From positions 1-50,134 of the forward strand of contig CALXUV010000029.1 of the NCBI GenBank assembly GCA_944391815.1: a stretch of 50,134 bases of DNA, written 5' to 3'. The translations under genes were made by a program, and so were the position numbers. This stretch comes from an uncultured Clostridia bacterium (GTDB taxonomy: Bacteria > Bacillota > Clostridia > Oscillospirales > CAG-272). Of the stretch, positions 41,713-49,864 are shown in pieces (the first letter of the stretch is position 1; each line of letters opens with the position of its first letter). Under the pieces are notes generated by a model. That model saw nothing but the letters and a program-made list of their open reading frames with translations. It searched no databases and was not told the origin of the DNA.

Positions 41713-42300
41713 ATGAAAATAATTCTTGCAACACATAACAAAAACAAAGTAAAAGAAATGCAGAAAATACTCTCCGAAAGTTTCGGTGATGTTACTGTAA
41801 CGGCGGCTTCCGATGAGGGATTTACTTCGGAAATCGAGGAAAACGGAAGCACTTTTGAAGAAAACGCTCTGATTAAAGCAAGGGCTGTCAGAAAAAACGG
41901 TTATATTTCAGTAGCCGACGATTCCGGACTTTGCGTTAACGCACTCGGACTGCGTCCCGGAATATATTCGGCAAGATATGCAGGCGAACCTTGCGATGAC
42001 ACTAAAAACAACTTAAAACTTCTTTCTGAGCTTGCAGATCATCAGGACAGAAGCGCATATTTCGTTTCGGCAATCGGTTGTGTACTTGAGGACGGAACGG
42101 AGTTTACTGTCACCGGAAAGGCAGACGGAATAATTCTCACATCACCGAGAGGCAACGCAGGATTCGGTTATGATCCGCTTTTCTACTTTCAGCCGCTTGA
42201 CAAAACGTTTGCGGAGCTTACCACCGATGAAAAAAATGCGGTAAGTCACCGCGGAAATGCTCTTAGGGCTTTTGTTGCCGAGCTTAAAAAAAGAATTTAA
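41713..42300 (+). CDS. rdgB: dITP/XTP pyrophosphatase (RdgB/HAM1 family)
   Basis: Hydrolyses non-canonical purine triphosphates (dITP, XTP, ITP) to keep them out of nucleic acids. The 195 residues match: IILATHNKNKVKEMQKIL at the N-terminus, VADDSGLCVNALGLRPGIYS and ARYAGE, NAGFGYDPLF near 155, then SHRGNALRAF near the end. The ATG at 41713 is chosen because KIILATHN is the family's start; AAGGT lies about 9 nt upstream, a weak site. Confidence 0.95.
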   Translation: MKIILATHNKNKVKEMQKILSESFGDVTVTAASDEGFTSEIEENGSTFEENALIKARAVRKNGYISVADDSGLCVNALGLRPGIYSARYAGEPCDDTKNNLKLLSELADHQDRSAYFVSAIGCVLEDGTEFTVTGKADGIILTSPRGNAGFGYDPLFYFQPLDKTFAELTTDEKNAVSHRGNALRAFVAELKKRI

Positions 42301-42640
42301 GATCGGACGGTATTCTAAGCAATAGAATTTAAACCCGGTTGCATTTTTAACAAAAGTATTTAGAATTATCCGGTTTATTACAGGATTCAACCATTTGAGA
42401 TAATTATTTTTACACTCTTAATGATCACATTATTTTTTACCAAAGTGATTTTCAAATTTAAATCAGTAAAACTACTTAGTTTTAAACGCCTGAATGTTAT
42501 AAAGTTACCGGGTGCCATTACGTTTTTCATTTAACGGATTTCAGCAAATCGGAGATGTAGAAAAACATCGATAAATATAATCAGTCCGTAAAACAACGAT
42601 TCAAGCAACAATTTCGATACAAACGGAGGAAAATTCAATT
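42301..42640. other. Intergenic region between rdgB and nadD
   Basis: AT-rich, 340 bp. I see no ORF with a ribosome binding site, no tRNA and no strong hairpin. It probably holds the nadD-yqeK-rsfS promoter, which I could not place with confidence. Confidence 0.4.
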
Positions 42641-43255
42641 TTGGAAAATTTAGCAATTTACGGCGGCACTTTCGCTCCGGTACACAACGGTCACATTACC
42701 GCCGCAAAAGCATTTTACAGTGCCGTGAAACCGGACAGACTGCTTATAATTCCGACACTTATTCCTCCGCACAAGCAGATAACATTCAAAGACAATCCGT
42801 CTGACAGACTTAATATGCTGCATCTGGCGTTTGACGGAGACGATTATTTTGAGGGCAGACTTACAGTTTCCGATTACGAGCTTACCGCCCCGCCTCCGAG
42901 CTACACCGTTAACACTCTTAAACATTTCTCTTCTCCGCAGAGAAAGTTGATATTTCTTGTAGGTACGGATATGTTCGTTACGCTTGACAAATGGCGAAGT
43001 CCTGAAGAAATTTTCAGTCTTTGCACCATTGCGCTGATGCAAAGAGAAAACTCATCAGAAAAAACATCAATAATTAACCAAAAAACATCAGAATTCCGCA
43101 ATGTTTACAACGCCGATATTATTTTCATCAACTCGCCCGCTATTGAAATCAGCTCATCGGACATCAGAAACGGCGATGACAATATAAGAAAAAAATATCT
43201 TCCGGAAAAGGTTTACAATTATGTAAAGGAGCACCGACTTTATGAAAATAACTGA
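42641..43255 (+). CDS. nadD: Nicotinate-nucleotide adenylyltransferase
   Basis: Joins nicotinate mononucleotide and ATP to deamido-NAD. The 204 residues carry the nucleotidyltransferase motif YGGTFAPVHNGHI near the N-terminus (usual form GGTFDPVHxGH; Ala replaces Asp), LLIIPTLIPPHK, LVGTDMFVTLDKW and a C-terminal EISSSDIRNG matching the iSST.IR motif. The start is TTG (42641-42643) behind GGAGG 11 nt upstream. It overlaps yqeK by 14 bp. Confidence 0.95.
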   Translation: MENLAIYGGTFAPVHNGHITAAKAFYSAVKPDRLLIIPTLIPPHKQITFKDNPSDRLNMLHLAFDGDDYFEGRLTVSDYELTAPPPSYTVNTLKHFSSPQRKLIFLVGTDMFVTLDKWRSPEEIFSLCTIALMQRENSSEKTSIINQKTSEFRNVYNADIIFINSPAIEISSSDIRNGDDNIRKKYLPEKVYNYVKEHRLYENN

Positions 43256-43850
43256 AAAAGATCTTGATTTTCTGCGCTCGGAAATTAAAAAATACGTAAG
43301 CGGAAAGAGACTTGCACACACACTTTCAGTCGAAAAAGAAGCCGCAAAGCTCGGAAGCATCTTTTCTCTCAGCAAAGACAAGATAAATAAGCTGGCGGCT
43401 GCCGGTATTCTTCACGACATAACCAAAAGCCTGAGTACCGAAGAGCAAATCGAACTGATGAAAAAATACAAAATTTCGCTTACACAGGATGATTTGCAGA
43501 GCCCAAAAATTTTTCATTCCATAACCGGAGCTCATTTTGCAAGAGAACATTTTCCCGAATTTACCGACCGTGAAATCTTCCTGTCAATTTTGTACCATAC
43601 AACCGGAAAACCGTCAATGACTCTTTTTCAGAAACTTATTTATCTTGCCGATTATATTGAGCCTTTGCGGGATTTTCCTGACTGCGTAAGGCTCCGTGAC
43701 TTCTTTTATTCCGTCCCGAATATTAACGTTTCACATCTGGATAAAACTCTTTTGCTGTCCTTTGACCTTACTATAAGTAATCTTGTTGAAGAAAAACAGT
43801 TTATCCATAAAAAAACCGTTGCGGCGAGAAATTATCTTCTGCTTAAATGA
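43242..43850 (+). CDS. yqeK: HD-domain phosphohydrolase YqeK (Ap4A hydrolase type)
   Basis: The family hydrolyses diadenosine tetraphosphate to ADP. The 202 residues show HD residues in AHTLSVEKEAAKL, AGILHDITK and HSITGAHFAREHF, then ILYHTTG and LADYIEP, the complete YqeK pattern. AAAGGAG lies about 9 nt before the ATG, inside nadD. Between nadD and rsfS, as is typical in Firmicutes. Confidence 0.93.
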   Translation: MKITEKDLDFLRSEIKKYVSGKRLAHTLSVEKEAAKLGSIFSLSKDKINKLAAAGILHDITKSLSTEEQIELMKKYKISLTQDDLQSPKIFHSITGAHFAREHFPEFTDREIFLSILYHTTGKPSMTLFQKLIYLADYIEPLRDFPDCVRLRDFFYSVPNINVSHLDKTLLLSFDLTISNLVEEKQFIHKKTVAARNYLLLK

Positions 43851-43926
43851 TCACGGCGGTTTTACTGCGGCAACAGCTACATTTTCAGAATTATTTTAAT
43901 TAACACTCAGCATTCGGAGATCGATA

Positions 43927-44295
43927 ATGATTAAACCTGATTACACTACATCAGTTGTCAACACGGTGGTAAAAACCCTCGCCGATAAAAAAGCTGTAAG
44001 AATTACAGTTTTGTACACTGAAAAAATAACAACTCTTTGCTCATATTTTATAATCTGTGAGGGATTTTCTTCAACTCACATCGCAACCCTTGCCGATAAG
44101 GTAAAAGAAGACCTCGGAAACACCGGATTTCCCTGTCTTCACTTCGACGGAAACAAGGACGGAAAGTGGTTTGCTCTCGATTTCGGCGCAGTTATTCTGC
44201 ACATTTTCGACCGTGAAACCCGTGAGTTTTACGGTATTGAAAAGCTTTGGAGAGATGCGGAAAACGTAACTGAAAATTTCCTCAGTGCAGACTGA
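43927..44295 (+). CDS. rsfS: Ribosomal silencing factor RsfS
   Basis: Binds L14 on the 50S subunit and blocks subunit joining when nutrients are low. The 122 residues have the DUF143 pattern: FIICEGFSSTHIATLADKVKE, then GKWFALDFGAVILHIFD and TREFYGIEKLW. The usual DI.VLD strand is replaced by AVRITVLYTEKI, a mild divergence. GGAG precedes the ATG. Last gene of the nadD-yqeK-rsfS cluster. Confidence 0.92.
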   Translation: MIKPDYTTSVVNTVVKTLADKKAVRITVLYTEKITTLCSYFIICEGFSSTHIATLADKVKEDLGNTGFPCLHFDGNKDGKWFALDFGAVILHIFDRETREFYGIEKLWRDAENVTENFLSAD

Positions 44296-44503
44296 ATTCC
44301 GAGAACTAAAATTTAAGTAATTCAAAAATCATAAATTCACAGCTCTCAAAGACATATAAAAGTACTTATAATATCAAAACAACTTCATTTCCGAACTTTT
44401 ATTAATTTTAAAAGGTTAAGTTGTTTCCGTGATTTATTTTTATGCAGGAGCTGTAAATTTTCGATTTATCTAAAAAATCCGGCACTACAATATGGAGTAA
44501 CAT

Positions 44504-45001
44504 ATGAAAAATTTATATATCATCGGCGGAACAATGGGAGTAGGCAAAACCACCGTTTCGCAGATAATGAAAATGAAACTTTGTAACAGCGTGTTTCTTG
44601 ACGGCGATTGGTGTTGGGATTCAAACCCTTTCCGGGTAAACGAAGAAACAAAGGAAATGGTTATGGAAAATATCTGCTTTCTGCTGAATCAGTTTATTTC
44701 CTGCCCGGCTTACCAAAATATCATCTTCTGCTGGGTTCTTCACGAACAAAGTATAATAGACGATATTCTCAGCAGAATTAATACCGATAACTGTCAGATT
44801 AAAAACATTTCCCTTATCTGCGGAGAAGCCGAGCTTACCGACAGAATAATGTCTGATGTAAGTTCCGGAAAACGTACCGTCGATGTTCTTAAGCGAAGTT
44901 TGTCAAGACTTTCAAATTATTCAAGTCTTAATACAACCAAGATAGTTACCGACGGCAAGCTCCCGGAGCAAATAGCAGCCGAAATAATCGATTTGACATG
45001 A
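44504..45001 (+). CDS. P-loop nucleotide/small-molecule kinase-like protein
   Basis: Unassigned ATP-binding protein of 165 residues. The N-terminus LYIIGGTMGVGKTTVSQIM is a Walker A of the shikimate/nucleoside-kinase type, followed by NSVFLDGDWCW, where the Asp pair may serve as catalytic or metal residues. IIFCWVLHEQSII and LICGEAELTDRI resemble later strands of the AAA_33/cytidylate-kinase-like fold. GGAG lies 7 nt before the ATG. Single gene, ended by a bidirectional terminator. The substrate is unknown. Confidence 0.8.
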   Translation: MKNLYIIGGTMGVGKTTVSQIMKMKLCNSVFLDGDWCWDSNPFRVNEETKEMVMENICFLLNQFISCPAYQNIIFCWVLHEQSIIDDILSRINTDNCQIKNISLICGEAELTDRIMSDVSSGKRTVDVLKRSLSRLSNYSSLNTTKIVTDGKLPEQIAAEIIDLT

Positions 45002-45120
45002 TTTTATGACAATCATTTGATTTTATCCATTCCTCATTCTTTTTCAGTTGAATTTTACTGTTTCAAGCAGTTAATTTTTAGTCGTACACCCGTAAAATCA
45101 AGCAATTGACTTAAAAAAAC

Positions 45121-45185
45121 ACCCCTGCCGATGCTTTGCATAAGTAGTTACAAACTGACTTTTGCAATGCGGCAGGGGGTTTTTA
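45121..45185. terminator. Bidirectional Rho-independent terminator
   Basis: Stem CCCCTGCCG (45122-45130) / CGGCAGGGG, with an inner TTGCA/TGCAA helix, T-run on the plus side (GTTTTTATTTT) and on the minus side (GTTTTTTTAAG). It lies between the convergent genes ending at 45001 and 45305 and explains most of this 303-bp gap. Confidence 0.85.
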
Positions 45186-45304
45186 TTTTCTGAATTACTG
45201 TATTTTCGTCCGTATAAAAATGCTGATAATTTTCTGTACGTTCTTATTTTACTAAGATTCTTGTTTATTCGCTGTAAAACAATTGTTTTGGCGCGACAAT
45301 GACA

Positions 45305-45883
45305 TCACTCAGCTCTTTCCAGTAATTTTTTTCTGAAACCTGAGCCTGAGTACATGATAAAACTCCCGATCTTATCACCGTCAAAGCGTTTGACAAGGTG
45401 AGTTCCTTCGACAGTGGAAACTTCAAAAGGTATAGGATGTATCAGAAGTATATTTACTACGTTTTCTCTGTTACTCCCGTCTTCTTTGTCTGAAACCGTG
45501 AAATTTTTCAGAGTTCTGCCACGTGTTTCATAAAGAGAAAACCCAACAACGTGCGCATTTCGTGAGCCAGCCCGTGTTACAAACACTTTTTTCCTGTAAA
45601 TAGCAAATTCGTCCTGCGACTCAAAATGGTATCTGACTTTTCTGCGGAAAGTAGTAAGAATAAAAATTCTGTAATAAATCCCCTTCAAATCTGTAATTAA
45701 TATATCCGGTTCGTTTTTCCTTACAAACAAAGACCTGAACAAATGCTTGATTTCCATACGGAAACCGGAACTTTTACAGACAACTGAAATACGCCTGATC
45801 AGCACAATACGTTTAACCAGCACTGAAAGAAATGTAAGTAAAACCACTGCTGAAAAAATTATCAGTAGAGTAATCCAAAACAC
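45305..45883 (-). CDS. Membrane-anchored protein of unknown function
   Basis: Not recognised. I start it at GTG 45881-45883 because a perfect AGGAGG lies 8 nt upstream; an ATG further upstream (45908-45910) overlaps no such site. The 192 residues begin with one transmembrane helix (ITLLIIFSAVVLLTFLSVLV), then a basic, beta-rich domain with LITDLKGIYYRIFILTTFRRK and VVNILLIHPIPFEVSTVEGT. It probably faces the cytoplasm. It is the second minus-strand gene after the 46059-47636 lipoprotein gene, 175 bp away, possibly cotranscribed. Confidence 0.7.
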   Translation of the reverse strand: MFWITLLIIFSAVVLLTFLSVLVKRIVLIRRISVVCKSSGFRMEIKHLFRSLFVRKNEPDILITDLKGIYYRIFILTTFRRKVRYHFESQDEFAIYRKKVFVTRAGSRNAHVVGFSLYETRGRTLKNFTVSDKEDGSNRENVVNILLIHPIPFEVSTVEGTHLVKRFDGDKIGSFIMYSGSGFRKKLLERAE

Positions 45884-46058
45884 TGTTTTCACCTCCTGAT
45901 ATTCAGTCATGTTGAAGCGCGGCTTTCTTTTCTTTTATTGTACAGGTATTTTCGCTATGAAATTTAGTCTTGTTGCAGACAAAATCAAGGTTATTTTTCC
46001 CTCTTATCCTATCACTTTCAGCTTACTCAACTCTTGATTATTTTGCGGAATTTATCAG

Positions 46059-47636
46059 TTATTTTGAGAGTCTGAAATATGCGCCGTTTACTTTCAGGAG
46101 TGCGTAACCGGCACTTTCATTGAATAAAATCACTTCTGCTTCGGTGTCAAATGTTGCCACTACATTTCCGGCGTCGTTATAGTACTTATACTGATATCCG
46201 GATTCAACGGGTGTTTTGGTCACAAAATATCCGTTTTCTATTACTGTTAACTCACTGTTGCTGTCTGCCGATATAAGTACGGAAAACGTACCGTTGAATA
46301 TGGCATACTCTTTTTTCAGTCCGCCGGTATCTTTGTAAAGTATTACTGATTTGGAAGTAATGTCATGTACCTCATAACCAGACGCCGAAAAATCAAAAAC
46401 AAGATTCATTTTGAAATCATAGAGTTTTCTCAAACCGATAATATATTTTTCGTTATATAAAACTCCGGAGTCAGAAACAAAATCCGCTATCTTTTTACCC
46501 TTGTTGTCAACTATACGGACATTTCCGTTCTTATCGGTAAGCAAGTACCCTTCGTTACCCAATCTTTCAATTGACTCTGCGTTTTCAAGCAATGCGGAAA
46601 GTTCAGCTTTGACTTTCAGGTGATTATTCAGCACGACAAGCTGACTGTATTCTGAAACTACTCCATCTTTGATTTCAGCTATCTGAGCAAGGTTTGTAAG
46701 TTTATCACCAAACAAATTGCCGAGTTCTGTTCTCAAAGCCTGTCCGGGTGCTAAAATTCCTATAACAAAATCAACATTTTTATTTTCCGATTTGCCGTTT
46801 TTGGGGTTGAATATTTCACATGATAAATCAACTTTTTGTTTTATACCGTCATCGTAAACTTCAAAGCCCATTTTTTCCGGGACGTCGTAAACGGTATACT
46901 TCTTAGCGTCCTGCGGCAGAACAGTTATCTTCTGACATAAAATATTTCCGTCTTCCAAAATAAAAATTTTAAAGTCGTCACAGGCTGACGGACTATATAT
47001 ATTCAGAATATTGTATTTTCTGTCAAATACAGTAACCGAACCGTCATCATTAATGAGATATTTGTAATTTTCATTTACAAAGTCACAGTCAGGAAGTTCA
47101 AAATAATCCGGGATATCAAACTCTTTTGTAAGCAATCCTTCCATAACTGAATACGCCGAATATCCGAAAACAACTATATCATCCACTCCGTAAACCGGTT
47201 GGTTTCCACTAAGCGACGCTATCAATGCTTTCTCCTGATATAGTTCAGCTTTTGTCATTATTCCGCCTGTTTCAGCTGACATAAACTTGACAGCATACGA
47301 TGTGCAGCCGCCGTTTCCGAATATTTCAAATTCAAGGTACGTACTGTCACCCGCCGGCACAGAATAGGTATACAATACCGTATTGTTTTCAATGTTGTAT
47401 ACATAATATTTTGCGGCAGTATCTGCAATACTCATATCAACAAAAATTGCAAGATTCCTTTCGGACAATATCAAATCTCCGGTCACCGCAGTTATCTGCT
47501 GACTTGTTAAAACAGAGGAATTTCCGGAATAATCCTCTTCGAGATATTTTAAAAATTTGCCGGAGCTGCTGCAAGAAGTAATAGACATCAGGACACACAT
47601 TATTACCAGGCAAAATGCTGCTATTTTCCTTTTCAA
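46059..47636 (-). CDS. Large lipoprotein of unknown function
   Basis: Unknown surface lipoprotein of 525 residues. The N-terminus is a lipoprotein signal (AAFCLVIMCVLMSITSC with Cys about residue 21-22). The body is rich in beta strands with repeated D-x-G-N and YxxND-like turns (LLTDKNGNVRIVDNKGKK, YYNDAGNVVATFD), suggesting a WG/propeller-like repeat. I place the start at TTG 47634-47636 because GAGGTG lies 6 nt upstream; a GTG 9 bp earlier sits inside that site. A sigma-A promoter is at 47697-47725. Confidence 0.75.
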   Translation of the reverse strand: MKRKIAAFCLVIMCVLMSITSCSSSGKFLKYLEEDYSGNSSVLTSQQITAVTGDLILSERNLAIFVDMSIADTAAKYYVYNIENNTVLYTYSVPAGDSTYLEFEIFGNGGCTSYAVKFMSAETGGIMTKAELYQEKALIASLSGNQPVYGVDDIVVFGYSAYSVMEGLLTKEFDIPDYFELPDCDFVNENYKYLINDDGSVTVFDRKYNILNIYSPSACDDFKIFILEDGNILCQKITVLPQDAKKYTVYDVPEKMGFEVYDDGIKQKVDLSCEIFNPKNGKSENKNVDFVIGILAPGQALRTELGNLFGDKLTNLAQIAEIKDGVVSEYSQLVVLNNHLKVKAELSALLENAESIERLGNEGYLLTDKNGNVRIVDNKGKKIADFVSDSGVLYNEKYIIGLRKLYDFKMNLVFDFSASGYEVHDITSKSVILYKDTGGLKKEYAIFNGTFSVLISADSNSELTVIENGYFVTKTPVESGYQYKYYNDAGNVVATFDTEAEVILFNESAGYALLKVNGAYFRLSK

Positions 47637-47696
47637 AGAAATCACCTCACTGACTTTAATTAGATGTATACTGCAAAACTACTGCTTTACATATCT

Positions 47697-47725
47697 ATAC
47701 TACCACACATACTGCAAATTGTCAA
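47697..47725 (-). promoter_or_regulatory. Sigma-A promoter of the 46059-47636 lipoprotein gene
   Basis: On the minus strand: -35 TTGACA (47720-47725, consensus), 17-bp spacer, -10 TAGTAT (47697-47702), about 60 bp before the start. Confidence 0.75.
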
Positions 47726-47817
47726 CAATTACAAATGAGTTTTTCAAGCATTTATTTCCTGACTTCCCCTTTAATATATTCTTAAAATCCATTTTTGACA
47801 AAAAAACAAAAAGTCCG

Positions 47818-47855
47818 ATTGGGGTACCTGCGATAAAGCAGGTGCGCCAATTTTT
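47818..47855 (+). terminator. Orphan terminator-like hairpin
   Basis: Left arm ATTGGGGTACCTGC (47818-47831), 6-nt loop GATAAA, right arm GCAGGTGCGCCAAT (47838-47851): 14 pairs with one mismatch and one G-T wobble, followed by TTTTT. It lies between two divergent genes where no plus-strand gene ends. Confidence 0.6.
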
Positions 47856-47902
47856 ACGTTAAAATTCGAACAATGGTTGAATTATCATCAAAAAATAAGT
47901 TA

Positions 47903-47930
47903 TTGATTGATTTTTATTTTATGATATAAT
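47903..47930 (+). promoter_or_regulatory. Sigma-A promoter of the second HTH-TPR gene
   Basis: -35 TTGATT (47903-47908), 16-bp spacer, -10 TATAAT (47925-47930). The 16 bases at 47916-47931 equal those at 19864-19879. Confidence 0.65.
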
Positions 47931-47977
47931 ATTAGTGAAAGCAGAGCTCGCTTATCTTTTCATAAGGAGACTTATTT

Positions 47978-49030
47978 ATGGATCATATTGGAAGAAAAAT
48001 AAAAGAACTTAGAAAGAAAAAGGATATGACGCAGGAAAAGCTTGCGGAATATCTTCATGTGTCATTTCAAGCGGTATCAAAATGGGAAACGGGTGCGGCA
48101 ACCCCAGACCTTTCTTTGATAGTGCCCTTGGCAAGATTGCTCAACGTTACAACAGATGAACTTTTTGGTATTTCTAATGATGTTGATGTACGACAAGAAG
48201 AATTGTTGAAAATATGGCAGGAAACGTGGAATACGGGAGACACTGAAAAGCGATATGAAATAGCAAAAACAGCGGTTTCTGAATATCCAGGAAATTTTGA
48301 TTATTTGATGTGGCTTGCAGATGCGGAAGCATTATTTGCAATTCATAATTGCGAAAAATACTCTGACGAGCAAAAATCTCATTTTGAAAATGCCGTAAAA
48401 TACTATGAAACGATCATAGAAGATTGTACAGATGATGATGTCAAGAATGATGCAATTTACGGTATCGTTATGACATTACTCGATATTGGAAGAAGAGAGG
48501 ATGCAATTCCTTATGCCAAGCAGCACCCGGAATCAGATGAATTACTTATGTGGTGCTTGGTTGGCGATGAAAGAGAAAAATGCAGGCAAAAATTGATACG
48601 CGGATGTATGGATAAATTGGTTGAATGGCTGGAATGGGGGAAGCACAATCTTCCATCAATAAAAGCCGCGGAAAGCATTATCAAAACGATTATTTCCGAC
48701 GGCAATTACTTGTATCACAATAATACTCTAATGCACAATAAAATATGGCAAGCAATGTGTTTGACACAAGAAAAGAAATTTGACGAAGCAATTTCTGCAT
48801 TGAAGGCATCTTATGAATATGCGATAGCTTATGTTGATGTATTGGAGAATGCAAAGAAAAATGCTATTTCTTATACCAGCCCCGTGCTGAACAAATTGGA
48901 GTTTGACGTTAACGATAGGTCGGTAAGTGGGACAACTACGTTAGTCGAAGATTTTAAAGAATATCTAACCTGGAAAGAGTTCAACGCTCTTCGAGACCGA
49001 GAGGATTTTCAATCGCTTTTCAAATTATAA
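47978..49030 (+). CDS. XRE-family HTH regulator with TPR-like C-terminal domain
   Basis: Transcriptional regulator, same architecture as the 20451-21533 gene. Residues 1-65: IKELRKKKDMTQEKLAEYLH, VSFQAVSKWETGAATPDLSL, then PLARLLNVTTDELFGI. Residues 70-350 are helical, with pairs such as YAKQHPESDELLMW and AISALKASYEYAIAYVDVL resembling TPR hairpins. AAGGAG lies 7 nt before the ATG. It has no attached operon partner in the window, unlike its homologue. The ligand and targets are unknown. Confidence 0.88.
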   Translation: MDHIGRKIKELRKKKDMTQEKLAEYLHVSFQAVSKWETGAATPDLSLIVPLARLLNVTTDELFGISNDVDVRQEELLKIWQETWNTGDTEKRYEIAKTAVSEYPGNFDYLMWLADAEALFAIHNCEKYSDEQKSHFENAVKYYETIIEDCTDDDVKNDAIYGIVMTLLDIGRREDAIPYAKQHPESDELLMWCLVGDEREKCRQKLIRGCMDKLVEWLEWGKHNLPSIKAAESIIKTIISDGNYLYHNNTLMHNKIWQAMCLTQEKKFDEAISALKASYEYAIAYVDVLENAKKNAISYTSPVLNKLEFDVNDRSVSGTTTLVEDFKEYLTWKEFNALRDREDFQSLFKL

Positions 49031-49107
49031 ATTTTATAGAATTTCGCTTTTGTGACCACAAAAGCAGTGCTTGTCAGGAAATTTGACAGACTTTCGGGAC
49101 GCACAAA

Positions 49108-49300
49108 CCAAAGGCTCCCTCCGGGAGGGAGCTCCCGACGAAGTCGGGTGAGGGAGAGCGCGTTAGAATAAAAATAGTTTTTATTTGACAGTTACGCGAG
49201 CTCCTTCCGTCACGCTCCGCGTGCCACCTCGATGTTTTGCTTGCAAAACTCGACGGTAGCTTGCGACCATTTTCTCCCAGAGGAAGGCTATGTTGCCGCC
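49108..49300. repeat. Hairpin-rich intergenic repeat element
   Basis: A run of short palindromes: GCTCCCTCC/GGGAGGGAGC (about 49111-49132), CCCGAC-GAA-GTCGGG (about 49133-49147), CACGC/GCGTG (about 49211-49223), TTTTGC/GCAAAA and others. Composition is GC-rich against an AT-rich background. It resembles abundant intergenic hairpin repeats of gut Clostridia (recollection, not searched). There is no ORF. Confidence 0.6.
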
Positions 49301-49354
49301 TGGCAGTATACCTAAAAGGTGTAACACACTATACCTTGAAGATCAAGACGTGTG

Positions 49355-49391
49355 AAAAAGGACAGAGAACGTGAAATTCTCTGTCCTTTTT
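49355..49391. terminator. Bidirectional Rho-independent terminator
   Basis: Perfect 15-bp stem AAAAAGGACAGAGAA (49355-49369) / TTCTCTGTCCTTTTT (49377-49391). It could end the minus-strand surface-protein gene from the right, now separated from it by the tandem units. Confidence 0.85.
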
Positions 49392-49395
49392 GCCG

Positions 49396-49864
49396 TAGGG
49401 GCGAACTGCGTTCGCCCGCGGGCGTTCACAGAACGCCCCTACGTGGATGATTTTCTATCGGTAGGTAAAACCTGCTTTATGGAAGGCACCCCTTCCCGGA
49501 CTCTTTGTTATAAGATTGCTTATCAGTATTATTTGTTTATTACAATGGTGAGTAGGGGCGAACTGTGTTCGCCCGCGGGCGTTCACAGAACGCCCCTACG
49601 AGGATGATTTTCTATCGGTAGGTAAAACCTGCTTTATGGAAGGCACCCTTCCCGGACTCTTTGTTATAAGATTGCTTATCAGTATTATTTGTTTATTACA
49701 ATGGTGAGTAGGGGCGAACTGCGTTCGCCCGCGGGCGTTCACAGAACGCCCCTACGAGGATGATTTTCTATCGGTAGGTAAAACCTGCTTTATGGAAGGC
49801 ACCACTCCCCGGACTCTTTGTTATAAGATTGCTTATCAGTATTATTTGTTTATTACAATGGTGA
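49396..49864. repeat. Three tandem copies of a 156-157-bp unit with a GC-rich palindrome
   Basis: Units start TAGGGGCG at 49396, 49553 and 49709. Each has the palindrome TAGGGGCGAACTG..CGCCCCTA (about 46 bp, with the inner CGCCCGCGGGCG), then about 110 bp common to all, ending TTTGTTTATTACAATGGTGAG. Differences are few bases (for example GTGTTC for GCGTTC in copy 2). The right end of the third unit runs into the coding sequence of the 49842 gene, so the units duplicate that gene's last codons. Confidence 0.9.
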
